Shown here: one piece after another, positions 1 through 7,742 of the stretch
Layout of the letters: each line of letters begins with the position of its first letter
Numbering within the stretch: the first letter of the stretch is position 1
Assembly: GCA_036500145.1 (NCBI GenBank)
Contig: DASYCO010000084.1
Span: 1-53,038, forward strand
Origin: CAMAVH01 sp036500145
GTDB taxonomy: Bacteria > Pseudomonadota > Alphaproteobacteria > SMXQ01
Length of the DNA: 53,038 bases
Direction of reading: 5' to 3'
Notes under the pieces: generated by a model
What the model was told of the DNA's origin: nothing
Database searches by the model: none
Seen by the model: only the letters and a program-made list of their open reading frames with translations
Position numbers and translations under genes: made by a program

Positions 1-346
1 CCGCATAGAAGGCGACCGGCAGCGGCGCCAGCTTGCTCGCGGCCATCCAGGCGGTGGAGAAGGGCAGCAGCGAGATGGAAAACAGATGCGCGAAGTTGAA
101 CCACAGCAGGCGCGATGTCGCCTCGCCGGCGTAGCGCAGCAGGTAATGGTGGTTGATCCAGACGATGGCGATGAACAGATAGCTCACCGCGTAGCTCAGC
201 CAGGTCGACCATTCCGCCAACAGCGATTCGAGCGTCGGTTCCTCGGGCGGGCGCAGTTCCAGCACCAGCACCGTGATGAGGACGCCGAACACGCCGTCGG
301 AGAAGGCGCCCAGCCGTTCGGGCGATGCCTTGCGCAGGAGGGCCAT
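1..346 (-). CDS. TMEM175-family (DUF1211) membrane protein, 3' part cut off by the window
   Basis: Reading the minus strand from an ATG at 346 gives MALLRKASPERLGAFSDGVF and on through 115 codons without a stop to the window edge. The R-x3-FSDGVF motif at residues 11-19 near the start of the first helix is the hallmark of the TMEM175/DUF1211 family, whose bacterial members are potassium-selective channels. Three hydrophobic helices are visible: about 18-35, 50-68 with an IVWINHHYLLRY turn, and 85-105. A GAGGAAA ribosome site lies just upstream of the ATG. The gene is divergent from the DUF72 gene at 499. The C-terminal half is outside the window. Family assignment is firm; ion selectivity is inferred only from the family. 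Confidence 0.85.
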   Translation of the reverse strand, partial: MALLRKASPERLGAFSDGVFGVLITVLVLELRPPEEPTLESLLAEWSTWLSYAVSYLFIAIVWINHHYLLRYAGEATSRLLWFNFAHLFSISLLPFSTAWMAASKLAPLPVAFYA

Positions 347-498
347 GACGTCGTTTCCTCGCCGTTTTCCTGTTTCTTCTTTAGCGCCGGCCGCCGTCGC
401 CCGCAATCGCCGCCCGCAATCGCAGCCTACAATCGTACATGGGAATAAAACGGCTTCCCAACCGTTGAGATGGCTGGCGGCGCAATCGAGGCGGGCAA

Positions 499-1236
499 AT
501 GGGCAGTCGGGACATTCGCATCGGCACGGCAGGCTGGAGCGTCTCGTCGCGCCATGCCGACGCCTTTCCCGGCGAGGGCAGCCACCTCGAGCGCTATGCC
601 CAGCGGCTGAATGCCGTCGAGATCAATTCCTCGTTCTACAAGCCGCACCAGCGCAAGACCTATGCCCGCTGGGCCGCTTCGGTGCCGGCGGGCTTTCGCT
701 TCGCCGTGAAGCTGCCGAAGGCGATGACGCATGAGCGCCGCTTGGCGGACTGCAGCGGCTTGCTCGAGGCTTTCGCGGGGCAGGTCGTCGGGCTGGGCGA
801 AAAGCTCGGCGTGCTTCTGGTGCAGCTGCCGCCGTCCTTGCGCTTCGAGCATGCCGTCGCCGACAGTTTCTTCGCCGCGTTGCGGGACCGCGTCGCGGCG
901 CCCATCGCCTGCGAGCCGCGCCACGCGAGCTGGTTCACGCCGGACATGGGCACCTGGCTGACCGAGCGGCGCGTCGCGCGGGTGGCAGCCGATCCGGCGC
1001 CGGTCGCCGCGGAGGGAATGGGAGCGGGCAGGCCGGGCGGCTGGGACGGGCTCGCCTATTACCGCTGGCACGGCGCGCCGCGCATCTACTATTCGGACTA
1101 TGACGCGGCGGCGCTGGCCGCGCTCGCCGCGCGCCTCGACGCGGATGCGGCGCGGGGCGCGGAGGTTTGGTGCATCTTCGATAACACGGCCGAAGGGGCG
1201 GCGCTCGGCAACGCCCTGAGCCTGGGCGAGCGGTGA
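499..1236 (+). CDS. DUF72 (YecE-like) domain protein
   Basis: This 245-residue protein is a full-length DUF72 member, a TIM-barrel-like family whose biochemical role is not established. The family motifs appear in order: IGTAGW at 8-13, EINSSFY at 41-47, FAVKLPKAMTHERRL near 70-82, LLVQLPPS, CEPRH, YYRWHG and the C-terminal CIFDNTAEGAA. The length fits the family (about 240-280). It has no signal peptide and should be cytoplasmic. It stands alone between a divergent membrane-protein gene and a convergent beta-propeller gene, so context adds nothing about function. Confidence 0.9.
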   Translation: MGSRDIRIGTAGWSVSSRHADAFPGEGSHLERYAQRLNAVEINSSFYKPHQRKTYARWAASVPAGFRFAVKLPKAMTHERRLADCSGLLEAFAGQVVGLGEKLGVLLVQLPPSLRFEHAVADSFFAALRDRVAAPIACEPRHASWFTPDMGTWLTERRVARVAADPAPVAAEGMGAGRPGGWDGLAYYRWHGAPRIYYSDYDAAALAALAARLDADAARGAEVWCIFDNTAEGAALGNALSLGER

Positions 1237-1243
1237 CCCCGGT

Positions 1244-1885
1244 CTAGGCGTCGCGCTTGGGTTTCTTGACCACGCGCAGCTTGCCGCTGTTGCCGCCGCC
1301 GCAATAGAAGCGGTCGCCGCCGTCGCTTTCCAGCCCCGAGATGGTGACGCCCGCCGGCATCGACAGGCTGTCCAGCACCTTGCCGGTCTGCGGGTCGATG
1401 CGGCGCAGTTCGCTCTCTTCGCCTTCCCAGGTGGCGTGCCACAGCTCGCCGTCGACCCAGCTGACCCCGGTGACGAAGCGGTTGCTCTCGATGGTGCGGA
1501 GGACGGCGCCGGTCTCGGGATCAACCTGGTGGATCTTGCGCGCACGGTATTCGCCGACCCAGAGCGAGCCCTCGGCCCAGGCCAGGCCGGAATCGCCGCC
1601 GTTGCCCGGCGCCGGAATGGTGGCGAGCACGCGGCCGCTCTCGGGATCGATCTTCTGGATGCGGCTCTCGGCGATCTGGAACAGATGCTTGCCGTCGAAG
1701 GCGGTGCCGGCATGGGCGGAGGCGGCGATGCTGCGCGTCACCTCGCCGCTCGCCGGATCGAGCGCGTTGATCTTCTCGCCGCTGGCGAACCAGACGTTGC
1801 GGCCGTCATAGGTGACGCCGGCCACGTCCCCGGCGCCGGGGAAGGGGCCGTATTCGCGGAGGATGGTGGCGGGCGAGCGTTTCAT
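1244..1885 (-). CDS. Small beta-propeller protein (streptogramin lyase / SMP-30-like repeats)
   Basis: This 213-residue protein has about five repeats of the form YDGxxVWxAxGxxIxxLDPxSGxV, spaced 40-45 residues apart. That pattern is typical of small Vgb-like, Q-cyclase-like or PQQ-like beta-propellers. No catalytic signature is clear enough to name an enzyme. There is no signal peptide from the chosen start. The ATG at 1885 was preferred over one at 1927 because CAGGAG sits 6-7 bases before it. It lies downstream of, and in the same direction as, the regulator gene ending at 1929, so the two may be co-transcribed. It could be a lactonase-like or ligand-binding propeller. Confidence 0.7.
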   Translation of the reverse strand: MKRSPATILREYGPFPGAGDVAGVTYDGRNVWFASGEKINALDPASGEVTRSIAASAHAGTAFDGKHLFQIAESRIQKIDPESGRVLATIPAPGNGGDSGLAWAEGSLWVGEYRARKIHQVDPETGAVLRTIESNRFVTGVSWVDGELWHATWEGEESELRRIDPQTGKVLDSLSMPAGVTISGLESDGGDRFYCGGGNSGKLRVVKKPKRDA

Positions 1886-1928
1886 GTCTGTCTCCTGCGG
1901 CAGAGCGTCGTGATCCGATGCGCCCAAC

Positions 1929-3161
1929 TTAGCGGCCCGGCAGCGGCGCCGGGAGTAACAAGGGAGTCGTGAAACTCAGCGCGATTCCAGGCGTCGGCGG
2001 GATCATCCAGCGCCGCGCCCGGCCGCGCCCGACCGCCTGCGCCTTGCCGTCCGCCGCCAATGCGTCGAGTGCCCGCTGCACGGTGCGTTGGTTGACGCCG
2101 AGCGCCAGCGCCAGGGCCGAACTTGCCCAGGATTCGCCGTCGGCGAGCAGGGCGAGCACGTCCGCGTGGGCCTCTTCGACGGGGCGCGCCAGCAAGGCGA
2201 CGTTGCGCGCGCGGCGCGGCTTCAGCACGAAGCCTTGCTTCGTCGCGTCGATGCCGGCCATCGCCCGCAACGCCGTGCGCAGCCGGCCGATCTCGACGCG
2301 CAGCCGCGCGCGGTGCGACTCGTCCGCCTCCCTCGCGCGAAAGGCGAGGGCGACGAGCGCGTCGCGCGAGACGTCCGCCGGCCAGGCCGCGGCGAGCGCG
2401 CGGGCCAGCGCGAACAGAACGGGGCGTCCCGCGAGCGAGACCGTTTCGCCGGCTTCGCGCAGCGCGTAGCGGCAGCCGTCAACGACGAGCGCCTTAGATG
2501 CGAACAAGGCCTCGACGTCGGCGAGGCGCAGAATGCGCTCCTTGCCCCGCGCGATCAGCTTTGCGGCCGGCGCGTCGAGCAGGCGGACGGCACTGTCGAC
2601 CTCTGCCGCCAGGGCGGGAATGCCGGCCCGCTCAGCGGCGCGGCGGGCTTCGCGCAATGCATCGCGCGCCACGCCCGCGCGGATCCGCCGCATGGCGATG
2701 CCGGCGACCATCAGTCCGTGGGCCGCGCGCAAGGCGGGCGGAAAGGGCGCGGGATCGAGCCCGGCGAGCTTGCCTTCAGCCTCGTCGAGCCGTCCGATCA
2801 GCAGCAGGCGGCGCACGTCGAGATAGCGCGCATGGGCGGCGTTCGCCGCATCGCCATGGGATTCGAGCGTTGCGCGCGCGGCATCCAGCGCCTTCGTCGG
2901 CCAGGCCAGGTCGCGCGAGGCGAGGGCGATTTCGGCCTCGGCGACGATGCAGCGCGCGCGGGCCATGGGTTCCTTCGCGCCGAACGCGCGCGCGGCGCCT
3001 TGCATCAGGGCTTTCGCCTTTGGGAAGTCGCCGAGCTGCGCCATGGCGATGCCGCGCAGCGCCAGGGCCGGCGCATCGCCGCGCAAAGCCACCAGGTTCA
3101 GCGCGCCGAGCGGATCGCCGCCCGCGAGCGCCTGTCCCGCCGCCGTGATCAGCGAGTCCAT
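1929..3161 (-). CDS. Transcriptional regulator with a helical N-terminus and two winged-helix segments
   Basis: The 410-residue protein starts with an Ala-rich, TPR-like helical region (about 1-215). A segment resembling the OmpR/PhoB DNA-binding wing follows at about 220-315, including an LRVEIGRLRTAL stretch and an AT-x2-GFVLKP ending. A second helix-turn-helix near 345-390 contains SALALALGVNQRTVQRALDA. No kinase or receiver domain is present. The gene is divergent from the DUF899 gene at 3278, with a 116-base shared upstream region, so that gene is the likeliest target (inference). The beta-propeller gene follows in the same direction. Confidence 0.65.
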   Translation of the reverse strand: MDSLITAAGQALAGGDPLGALNLVALRGDAPALALRGIAMAQLGDFPKAKALMQGAARAFGAKEPMARARCIVAEAEIALASRDLAWPTKALDAARATLESHGDAANAAHARYLDVRRLLLIGRLDEAEGKLAGLDPAPFPPALRAAHGLMVAGIAMRRIRAGVARDALREARRAAERAGIPALAAEVDSAVRLLDAPAAKLIARGKERILRLADVEALFASKALVVDGCRYALREAGETVSLAGRPVLFALARALAAAWPADVSRDALVALAFRAREADESHRARLRVEIGRLRTALRAMAGIDATKQGFVLKPRRARNVALLARPVEEAHADVLALLADGESWASSALALALGVNQRTVQRALDALAADGKAQAVGRGRARRWMIPPTPGIALSFTTPLLLPAPLPGR

Positions 3162-3277
3162 TGCGCTCCAATCCGCTGCAGGCCGATCACGCCAAATCCC
3201 GACACCGTTGTCACTCCCAGCCTTCGATGATTCCGATCTTAACTAGGACATCAGCATCCACCAAGGGAGTAAGGACG

Positions 3278-4057
3278 ATGACGCAACATGCGACGGGAAC
3301 ACGCGAAGAATGGCTGGCGGCGCGGCGCGATCTGCTCGAAGCGGAGAAGGATCTGACCCAGCGCAGCGACGAGCTGGCGCGCTGGCGCCAGGAGCTGCCC
3401 TGGGTCCGCATCGACAAGGCCTACAGGTTCGACACGGAGCAGGGCGCAGCGACCTTGGTCGACCTGTTCCAGGGCCGCTCGCAGCTGCTCGTCTACCATT
3501 TCATGTTCGGCCCGGACTACAAGGCGGGCTGCCCGTCCTGCTCGGCGATCGCCGACGGCTTCAACGGTTCCGTCGTGCATCTCGCCAACCACGACGTCAC
3601 CCTGATGGCGGTGTCGCGCGCGCCATTGCCGAAGCTGCTGGCCTACAGGGCGCGCATGGGCTGGAGCTTCCCCTGGGCTTCTTCGGGCGCCGGCGACTTC
3701 AACCCGGACTTCAGCGTCTCCTTCACCGAGGCGCAGCAGCGCGAAGGCGGCATCGAATACAACTTCCGGCAGGAACCGGCGATGCGCCAGAGCCTGGCGG
3801 GCGCGACCAATTGGGAGCAAGACCCCACCGCGCTGATGGCGGCGACGACCGGCACCGACGTGCCGACCTACACGCGCGAACGCCCCGGCATCAGCGCCTT
3901 TGTGATGGAAGACGGCGTCGTCTACCACACCTACTCGGCCTACGCGCGCGGGGTGGACGGCCTCTGGGGCATGTATCAATGGCTCGACCGCGCTTCCAAG
4001 GGCCGCAACGAGACCGGCGTCTGGTGGAAGCGCCACGACGAGTACGGCAACCGCTGA
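3278..4057 (+). CDS. DUF899 thioredoxin-fold protein
   Basis: This 259-residue protein belongs to the DUF899 group of the thioredoxin/AhpC superfamily. The core is LVYHFMFGPDYKAGCPSCSA, with a CPSC dithiol motif at Cys85-Cys88, followed by the family's MGWSFPWASS and GDFNPDFSVSF segments and a C-terminal VYHTYSAYARG. This suggests a redox or peroxide-related role, but the substrate is not known. The ATG at 3278 was chosen because GGGAGTAAGGA lies just before it; the longer frame from 3161 runs through the divergent regulator's start. A small membrane-protein gene follows 27 bases downstream and is probably in the same transcript. Confidence 0.88.
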   Translation: MTQHATGTREEWLAARRDLLEAEKDLTQRSDELARWRQELPWVRIDKAYRFDTEQGAATLVDLFQGRSQLLVYHFMFGPDYKAGCPSCSAIADGFNGSVVHLANHDVTLMAVSRAPLPKLLAYRARMGWSFPWASSGAGDFNPDFSVSFTEAQQREGGIEYNFRQEPAMRQSLAGATNWEQDPTALMAATTGTDVPTYTRERPGISAFVMEDGVVYHTYSAYARGVDGLWGMYQWLDRASKGRNETGVWWKRHDEYGNR

Positions 4058-4084
4058 ACCATGCGCCGTGGCGGGAGAGCGACC

Positions 4085-4348
4085 ATGAACAAGGCGCGCT
4101 CCGACGCCGTTGCGAACCGTAGAGAGGGAGGTCGTGCAGCCGGCTGGCTCTCTTTCGTGGCGGCGCCGACTTTCGCACTCATGGCGTCGCTGACGGCCCT
4201 GCATGGCGAACCGCCGGACATGCTCTGCGCGTCCATGCGGGACGCCTGGCCATTGGGCGGCATGGTCCCGATGTACCTGCTGATGGGCGCTTTCCACGCG
4301 ACGCCCTGGCTGCGGCTGCTTTTTAGCCGGGGCGCCCGTCGGCCCTGA
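4085..4348 (+). CDS. Small hypothetical membrane protein
   Basis: This 87-residue protein is not recognised as a named family. It has two hydrophobic stretches, about 22-40 (WLSFVAAPTFALMASLTAL) and 58-76 (GGMVPMYLLMGAFHATPWL), separated by a short Cys-containing loop (PPDMLCASMRDAW). Its end is basic. The ATG at 4085 is preceded by GGCGGGAGAGCG, a better ribosome site than any for the ATG at 4061. It follows the DUF899 gene closely and is probably co-expressed. The paired arrangement suggests a membrane partner for the redox protein, but that is inference. Confidence 0.6.
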   Translation: MNKARSDAVANRREGGRAAGWLSFVAAPTFALMASLTALHGEPPDMLCASMRDAWPLGGMVPMYLLMGAFHATPWLRLLFSRGARRP

Positions 4349-4451
4349 TCCTGCCGTCTGCCGAAATCCCTACCCTGCGGCTCGAAAAGCTTGAAGAATG
4401 GCGTCATCGCCTGAGGGCGATGGCGTCCTTCGATAAACTGAGAGTCCCCGC

Positions 4452-4709
4452 ATGTCCCGCAACGTCCTCTCCACCGTCTTCAAGCTGCTGCTGGTCTCGC
4501 TGATCGTCGGCCTGGTCATGCATTGGCTCGGCGTCACGCCGCGCTCGCTCATCGCCAACTTCGGCGCGACGGTCGAGAACCTGTTCGGCACGCTTGCCCG
4601 CTTCATCGCCTGGGCCATCGACTACATCCTCATCGGCGCCGTCATCGTCGTGCCGGTGTGGCTCATCGTCTTCCTGCTCGACCGCGCCAAGGGCAAGCGC
4701 GGCCCCTGA
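4452..4709 (+). CDS. Small two-helix membrane protein (possibly DUF6460)
   Basis: The 85-residue product has an N-terminal helix (about 7-25, VFKLLLVSLIVGLVMHWLG), an amphipathic middle (TPRSLIANFGATVENLFGT) and a long C-terminal helix (about 52-75, YILIGAVIVVPVWLIVFLL), ending in a basic DRAKGKRGP tail. The layout resembles small conserved alphaproteobacterial inner-membrane proteins such as DUF6460; I cannot confirm the family without a search. The role is unknown. It converges on the patatin gene. Confidence 0.65.
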   Translation: MSRNVLSTVFKLLLVSLIVGLVMHWLGVTPRSLIANFGATVENLFGTLARFIAWAIDYILIGAVIVVPVWLIVFLLDRAKGKRGP

Positions 4710-4719
4710 GCGGGCGGCT

Positions 4720-5877
4720 TCAGCCTTCGTAGTCGCGGTGGACGTCGTGGGTGACGATGCCGCCGTCGGGCGGCATCTGCAGCCAGTCCTTGCGCAGCAG
4801 GGTGCGCTTGGTGTCCTCGTAGCCGCTTTGCCAATGCTCGCGCATCGAGGTGCCGGAGAACTCGTAGTCCTTGGCGTCGCCCTCGTAGGACTTCTGCTGG
4901 TAGATCAGCTGCAGGATCGTCGCCTCGGGCAGGTCGGAGAGCTGCTTCAGCATTATGCGTTCTTCGTCAGTCAGCTTCGCCTTCGGCACCTTCAGCAGCG
5001 CGTTGTAGGCGCGCTTCTTCCAGCGCAGCAGGCGCTGGTGCATGTCCGTCGTGCTGCGCGTGCGCGAGGAATACATGATGTCCTTGTGGCGGGCCATCAC
5101 GTCCTGGATCGTGCGCGGCAGCGTGCCGCGCGAGCTGAAAAGGTCGACCTGGAAGACGAGCGAGCTCTGGCCGTCGTCCTGCGCCAGCAAATGCTGCAGC
5201 GGCGTATTGGAGACGAGGCCGCCGTCCCAGTAGTAGTCGGTGCCGATGCGCACGGCGGGAAAGCTCGGCGGCAGCGCGCCGCTGGCCATCACATGCTCCG
5301 GCTCGATCCAAGTCGTCTTGTTGTCGAAGTAGACGAAGTTGCCGCTGAGCATGTTGACCGCGCCGACGGAGAAGCGCCGCGCGGGATCGTTGATCAGCTC
5401 GAAGTCGACTAGCTCGAGCAAGGTCTGCTTCAAGGCGGTGGTGTCGTAGTAGCTCGTCGCGTCCTGCGCGCCGGCGGGGCTGAGCCACGGGCTGACCTTG
5501 CGCGGCGCGAAGAAGCCGGGCTGTCCCATCGTCATGGTGGCGTAGGAGCTGGCGAAGTTGCGCATCTGGCGGAACACGTCGCCGTCGGGCGTGTAGGGCC
5601 AGATCTTGCGTTCGGTGATGCGGTCCCAGAAGCTGTGCAGCCGCTCGAGCCGGCGCTCGGGCAGGTTGCCGGAGATGATCGCCGCGTTGATCGCGCCGAT
5701 GGAGACGCCCGACACCCAGTTGGGCTCGACGCCCGCCTCGTGCAGCGCCTGGAAGACGCCGGCCTGGTAGGCGCCGAGCGCGCCGCCGCCCTGCAGGACG
5801 AGCGCCACGCGGTCGCAGCGCTCCGGCTTCCAGCCGCGTGCGACGGCCAATTCCTTGCGCGACGTAAGCGTGTCCAT
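4720..5877 (-). CDS. Patatin-like phospholipase (DUF3734 type)
   Basis: The 385-residue protein has all parts of a patatin active site: the oxyanion loop GGGALGAYQAG at 30-40, the nucleophile motif GVSIG with Ser59, and the dyad aspartate in WDGGL (Asp218). A C-terminal region of about 140 residues (from the RTIQDVMARHKDIMYSSRTR segment on) matches the DUF3734 extension found on alphaproteobacterial patatins. It probably hydrolyses acyl esters or short polyhydroxyalkanoate-like esters in the cytoplasm. It is divergent from 3-hydroxybutyrate dehydrogenase, a pairing that points to PHB or ketone-body metabolism (inference). Confidence 0.9.
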   Translation of the reverse strand: MDTLTSRKELAVARGWKPERCDRVALVLQGGGALGAYQAGVFQALHEAGVEPNWVSGVSIGAINAAIISGNLPERRLERLHSFWDRITERKIWPYTPDGDVFRQMRNFASSYATMTMGQPGFFAPRKVSPWLSPAGAQDATSYYDTTALKQTLLELVDFELINDPARRFSVGAVNMLSGNFVYFDNKTTWIEPEHVMASGALPPSFPAVRIGTDYYWDGGLVSNTPLQHLLAQDDGQSSLVFQVDLFSSRGTLPRTIQDVMARHKDIMYSSRTRSTTDMHQRLLRWKKRAYNALLKVPKAKLTDEERIMLKQLSDLPEATILQLIYQQKSYEGDAKDYEFSGTSMREHWQSGYEDTKRTLLRKDWLQMPPDGGIVTHDVHRDYEG

Positions 5878-6104
5878 GCGACTGCCCTTTCAGGATGTTT
5901 CGCGGGGCCGACGCGGCGCCGAGCGGCGTTGGGCGTCAGCGATGGGACGAAACCTAGATAGGAATCGTGACGCTGGAATGACATGCGTCGACGCCGGTTG
6001 CGCATATGCCTGAAGCCCAGCGGACAAGCTCCTGTCACGTCGCTGACCCGGAGGGTTCCTATCCTCCGCGCATCAAAATCCTTCAGGTACGGTCAGGAGC
6101 GAGC

Positions 6105-6890
6105 ATGAGTCTGCAAGGCAAGGCGGCCGTCGTCACGGGCTCCACCAGCGGCATCGGCTTGGCGATGGCGCGCAGCTTCGCGGAGGCCGGCGCCTCGGTG
6201 ATGATCAACGGCTTCGGCGATGCCGCGGCCATCGAGGCGGAGCGCGCTGGCATCGAGCGCGACTTCGGCGTCAAGGCGGTCTACTCCGCCGCCGACATGT
6301 CGAAGGGCGCCGACGTCGCCGCCATGATCGCCGACGCGGAACAGGCCTTCGGCTCCGTCGACGTGCTGGTCAACAACGCCGGCATCCAGTTCGTCTCGCC
6401 GGTCGAGGACTTCCCGCTCGAGAAGTGGGACCAGATCATCGCCATCAACATGAGCTCGGCCTTTCACGCCATCCGCGCGGCGCTGCCGGGCATGAAGGCG
6501 CGCAAGTGGGGCCGCATCATCAACACGGCCTCGGCCCACGCGCTCGTCGCCTCGCCCTTCAAGTCCGCCTACGTCGCCGCCAAGCACGGCATCGCCGGTC
6601 TGACCAAGACGGTGGCGCTCGAAGCCGCCGCCGTCGGCGTCACCTGCAACGCGATCTGCCCGGGCTATGTCTGGACGCCGCTTGTCGAGAAGCAGATCCC
6701 GGAGACGATGGAAGCGCGCCACATGACGCGCGAGCAGGTCATCAACGACGTGCTGCTGCACGCCCAGCCGACCAAGCAGTTCGTGACGGTGGAGGAGGTG
6801 GCGGCGCTGGCGCTGTTCCTCTGCACCGAGGGAGCGCGCTCGATCACCGGCGCGATCCTGCCGATCGACGGCGGCTGGACGGCGGAATAG
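6105..6890 (+). CDS. bdhA: 3-Hydroxybutyrate dehydrogenase
   Basis: This 261-residue classical short-chain dehydrogenase interconverts 3-hydroxybutyrate and acetoacetate with NAD(H). It has the cofactor motif TGSTSGIG (11-18), NNAG near 90-93, and the catalytic Ser143, Tyr156 and Lys160 in SAYVAAKHG. The length matches bacterial BdhA (about 260), and the C-terminal region (VEKQIPETMEARHMTREQVI) is characteristic of this subfamily. ATG 6105 follows GTCAGGAGCGAGC, a good ribosome site. Acetoacetate decarboxylase starts 10 bases after its stop, so the two steps are probably one operon turning 3-hydroxybutyrate into acetone plus CO2 or balancing acetoacetate. Confidence 0.93.
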   Translation: MSLQGKAAVVTGSTSGIGLAMARSFAEAGASVMINGFGDAAAIEAERAGIERDFGVKAVYSAADMSKGADVAAMIADAEQAFGSVDVLVNNAGIQFVSPVEDFPLEKWDQIIAINMSSAFHAIRAALPGMKARKWGRIINTASAHALVASPFKSAYVAAKHGIAGLTKTVALEAAAVGVTCNAICPGYVWTPLVEKQIPETMEARHMTREQVINDVLLHAQPTKQFVTVEEVAALALFLCTEGARSITGAILPIDGGWTAE

Positions 6891-6900
6891 GGGACGAGCG

Positions 6901-7650
6901 ATGAAAGCCGAAGACATTCTCAAGCTGCGCTCGACGCCCATCGCCTCGCCGAGCTTCCCGGCCGGGCCGTACCGCTTCGTCAACCGCGAATATTTCACCA
7001 TCGCCTACGAGACGGATCCCGCGATGATCCGCGCCCAGCTGCCCGAGCCGATGGAGCCGAACGACCAGAACGTCGTGGTCTACGAATGGATCAAGATGCC
7101 GGACTCGTCCGGCTTCGGCGACTACACCGAATCGGGCGTGGTGATTCCGGCGCGCCTGAACGGCGAGGATGTCAGCTTCGTCGCGCAGATGTACCTCGAC
7201 GACGAAGCGCCCATCGCCGCCGGCCGCGAGATCTGGGGCTTCCCCAAGAAATACGCCCATCCGAAGCTGCAACTGGTGAAGGACACGCTCACCGGCACGC
7301 TCGAATATGCCGGCCAGCAGGTCGCCATGGGCACCATGGGCTACAAGCATGTCTGCGCCGAGGACAGCCTGGAGCGCACGCGCGCCTCGCTGGCGCGCAC
7401 CCAGATCAACCTCAAGGTCATCCCCGGCGTCGACGGCGAGGCGGAGATCTGCCAGCTCATCGCGCTGAACCTGACCGACGTCACCGTCAAAGGCTCGTGG
7501 AGCGGCCCGGCCCGGCTGCATCTGGTGCCGCACGTCAATGCCCCGGTGGCGGACTTGCCAGTCCATCGAATCGTCGGCGCCACCCATTTTATCGCCGATT
7601 TGACGCTGCCCTACGCGCGCGTGGTGCACGACTACAAGAAGCCGGGCTGA
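6901..7650 (+). CDS. adc: Acetoacetate decarboxylase
   Basis: The 249-residue protein matches acetoacetate decarboxylase, which decarboxylates acetoacetate to acetone through a Schiff-base lysine. The active-site stretch REIWGFPKKYAHPKL places Lys116 beside Lys117, as in the clostridial enzyme, and DYTESGVVIP carries the conserved glutamate (Glu77). Length and motif order are normal. It begins 10 bases after bdhA with GGGGACGAGCG as ribosome site, so it is the second gene of that operon. It could instead be a decarboxylase-like hydrolase of the same fold, but the intact Lys pair argues for the named activity. Confidence 0.92.
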   Translation: MKAEDILKLRSTPIASPSFPAGPYRFVNREYFTIAYETDPAMIRAQLPEPMEPNDQNVVVYEWIKMPDSSGFGDYTESGVVIPARLNGEDVSFVAQMYLDDEAPIAAGREIWGFPKKYAHPKLQLVKDTLTGTLEYAGQQVAMGTMGYKHVCAEDSLERTRASLARTQINLKVIPGVDGEAEICQLIALNLTDVTVKGSWSGPARLHLVPHVNAPVADLPVHRIVGATHFIADLTLPYARVVHDYKKPG

Positions 7651-7670
7651 GCTAAGGACTGCCCGGCCGA

Positions 7671-7688
7671 CCGTCATAAAACTGTCAC
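7671..7688 (+). promoter_or_regulatory. Pho box upstream of the phosphate transporter
   Basis: CCGTCATAAAACTGTCAC matches the PhoB-binding consensus (two CTGTCAT-type 7-mers separated by four A/T bases) at all but the first T of the left half-site. It sits 55 bases upstream of the PiT start. A TATACC element at 7700-7705 could be the -10 region. PhoB/PhoR control of the transporter follows by inference; the sequence does not say whether PhoB activates or represses. Confidence 0.75.
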
Positions 7689-7742
7689 GAGTCGTTATCT
7701 ATACCCTGTTTGAAACCATCCGACATTGAGGGGAACCCAGCG

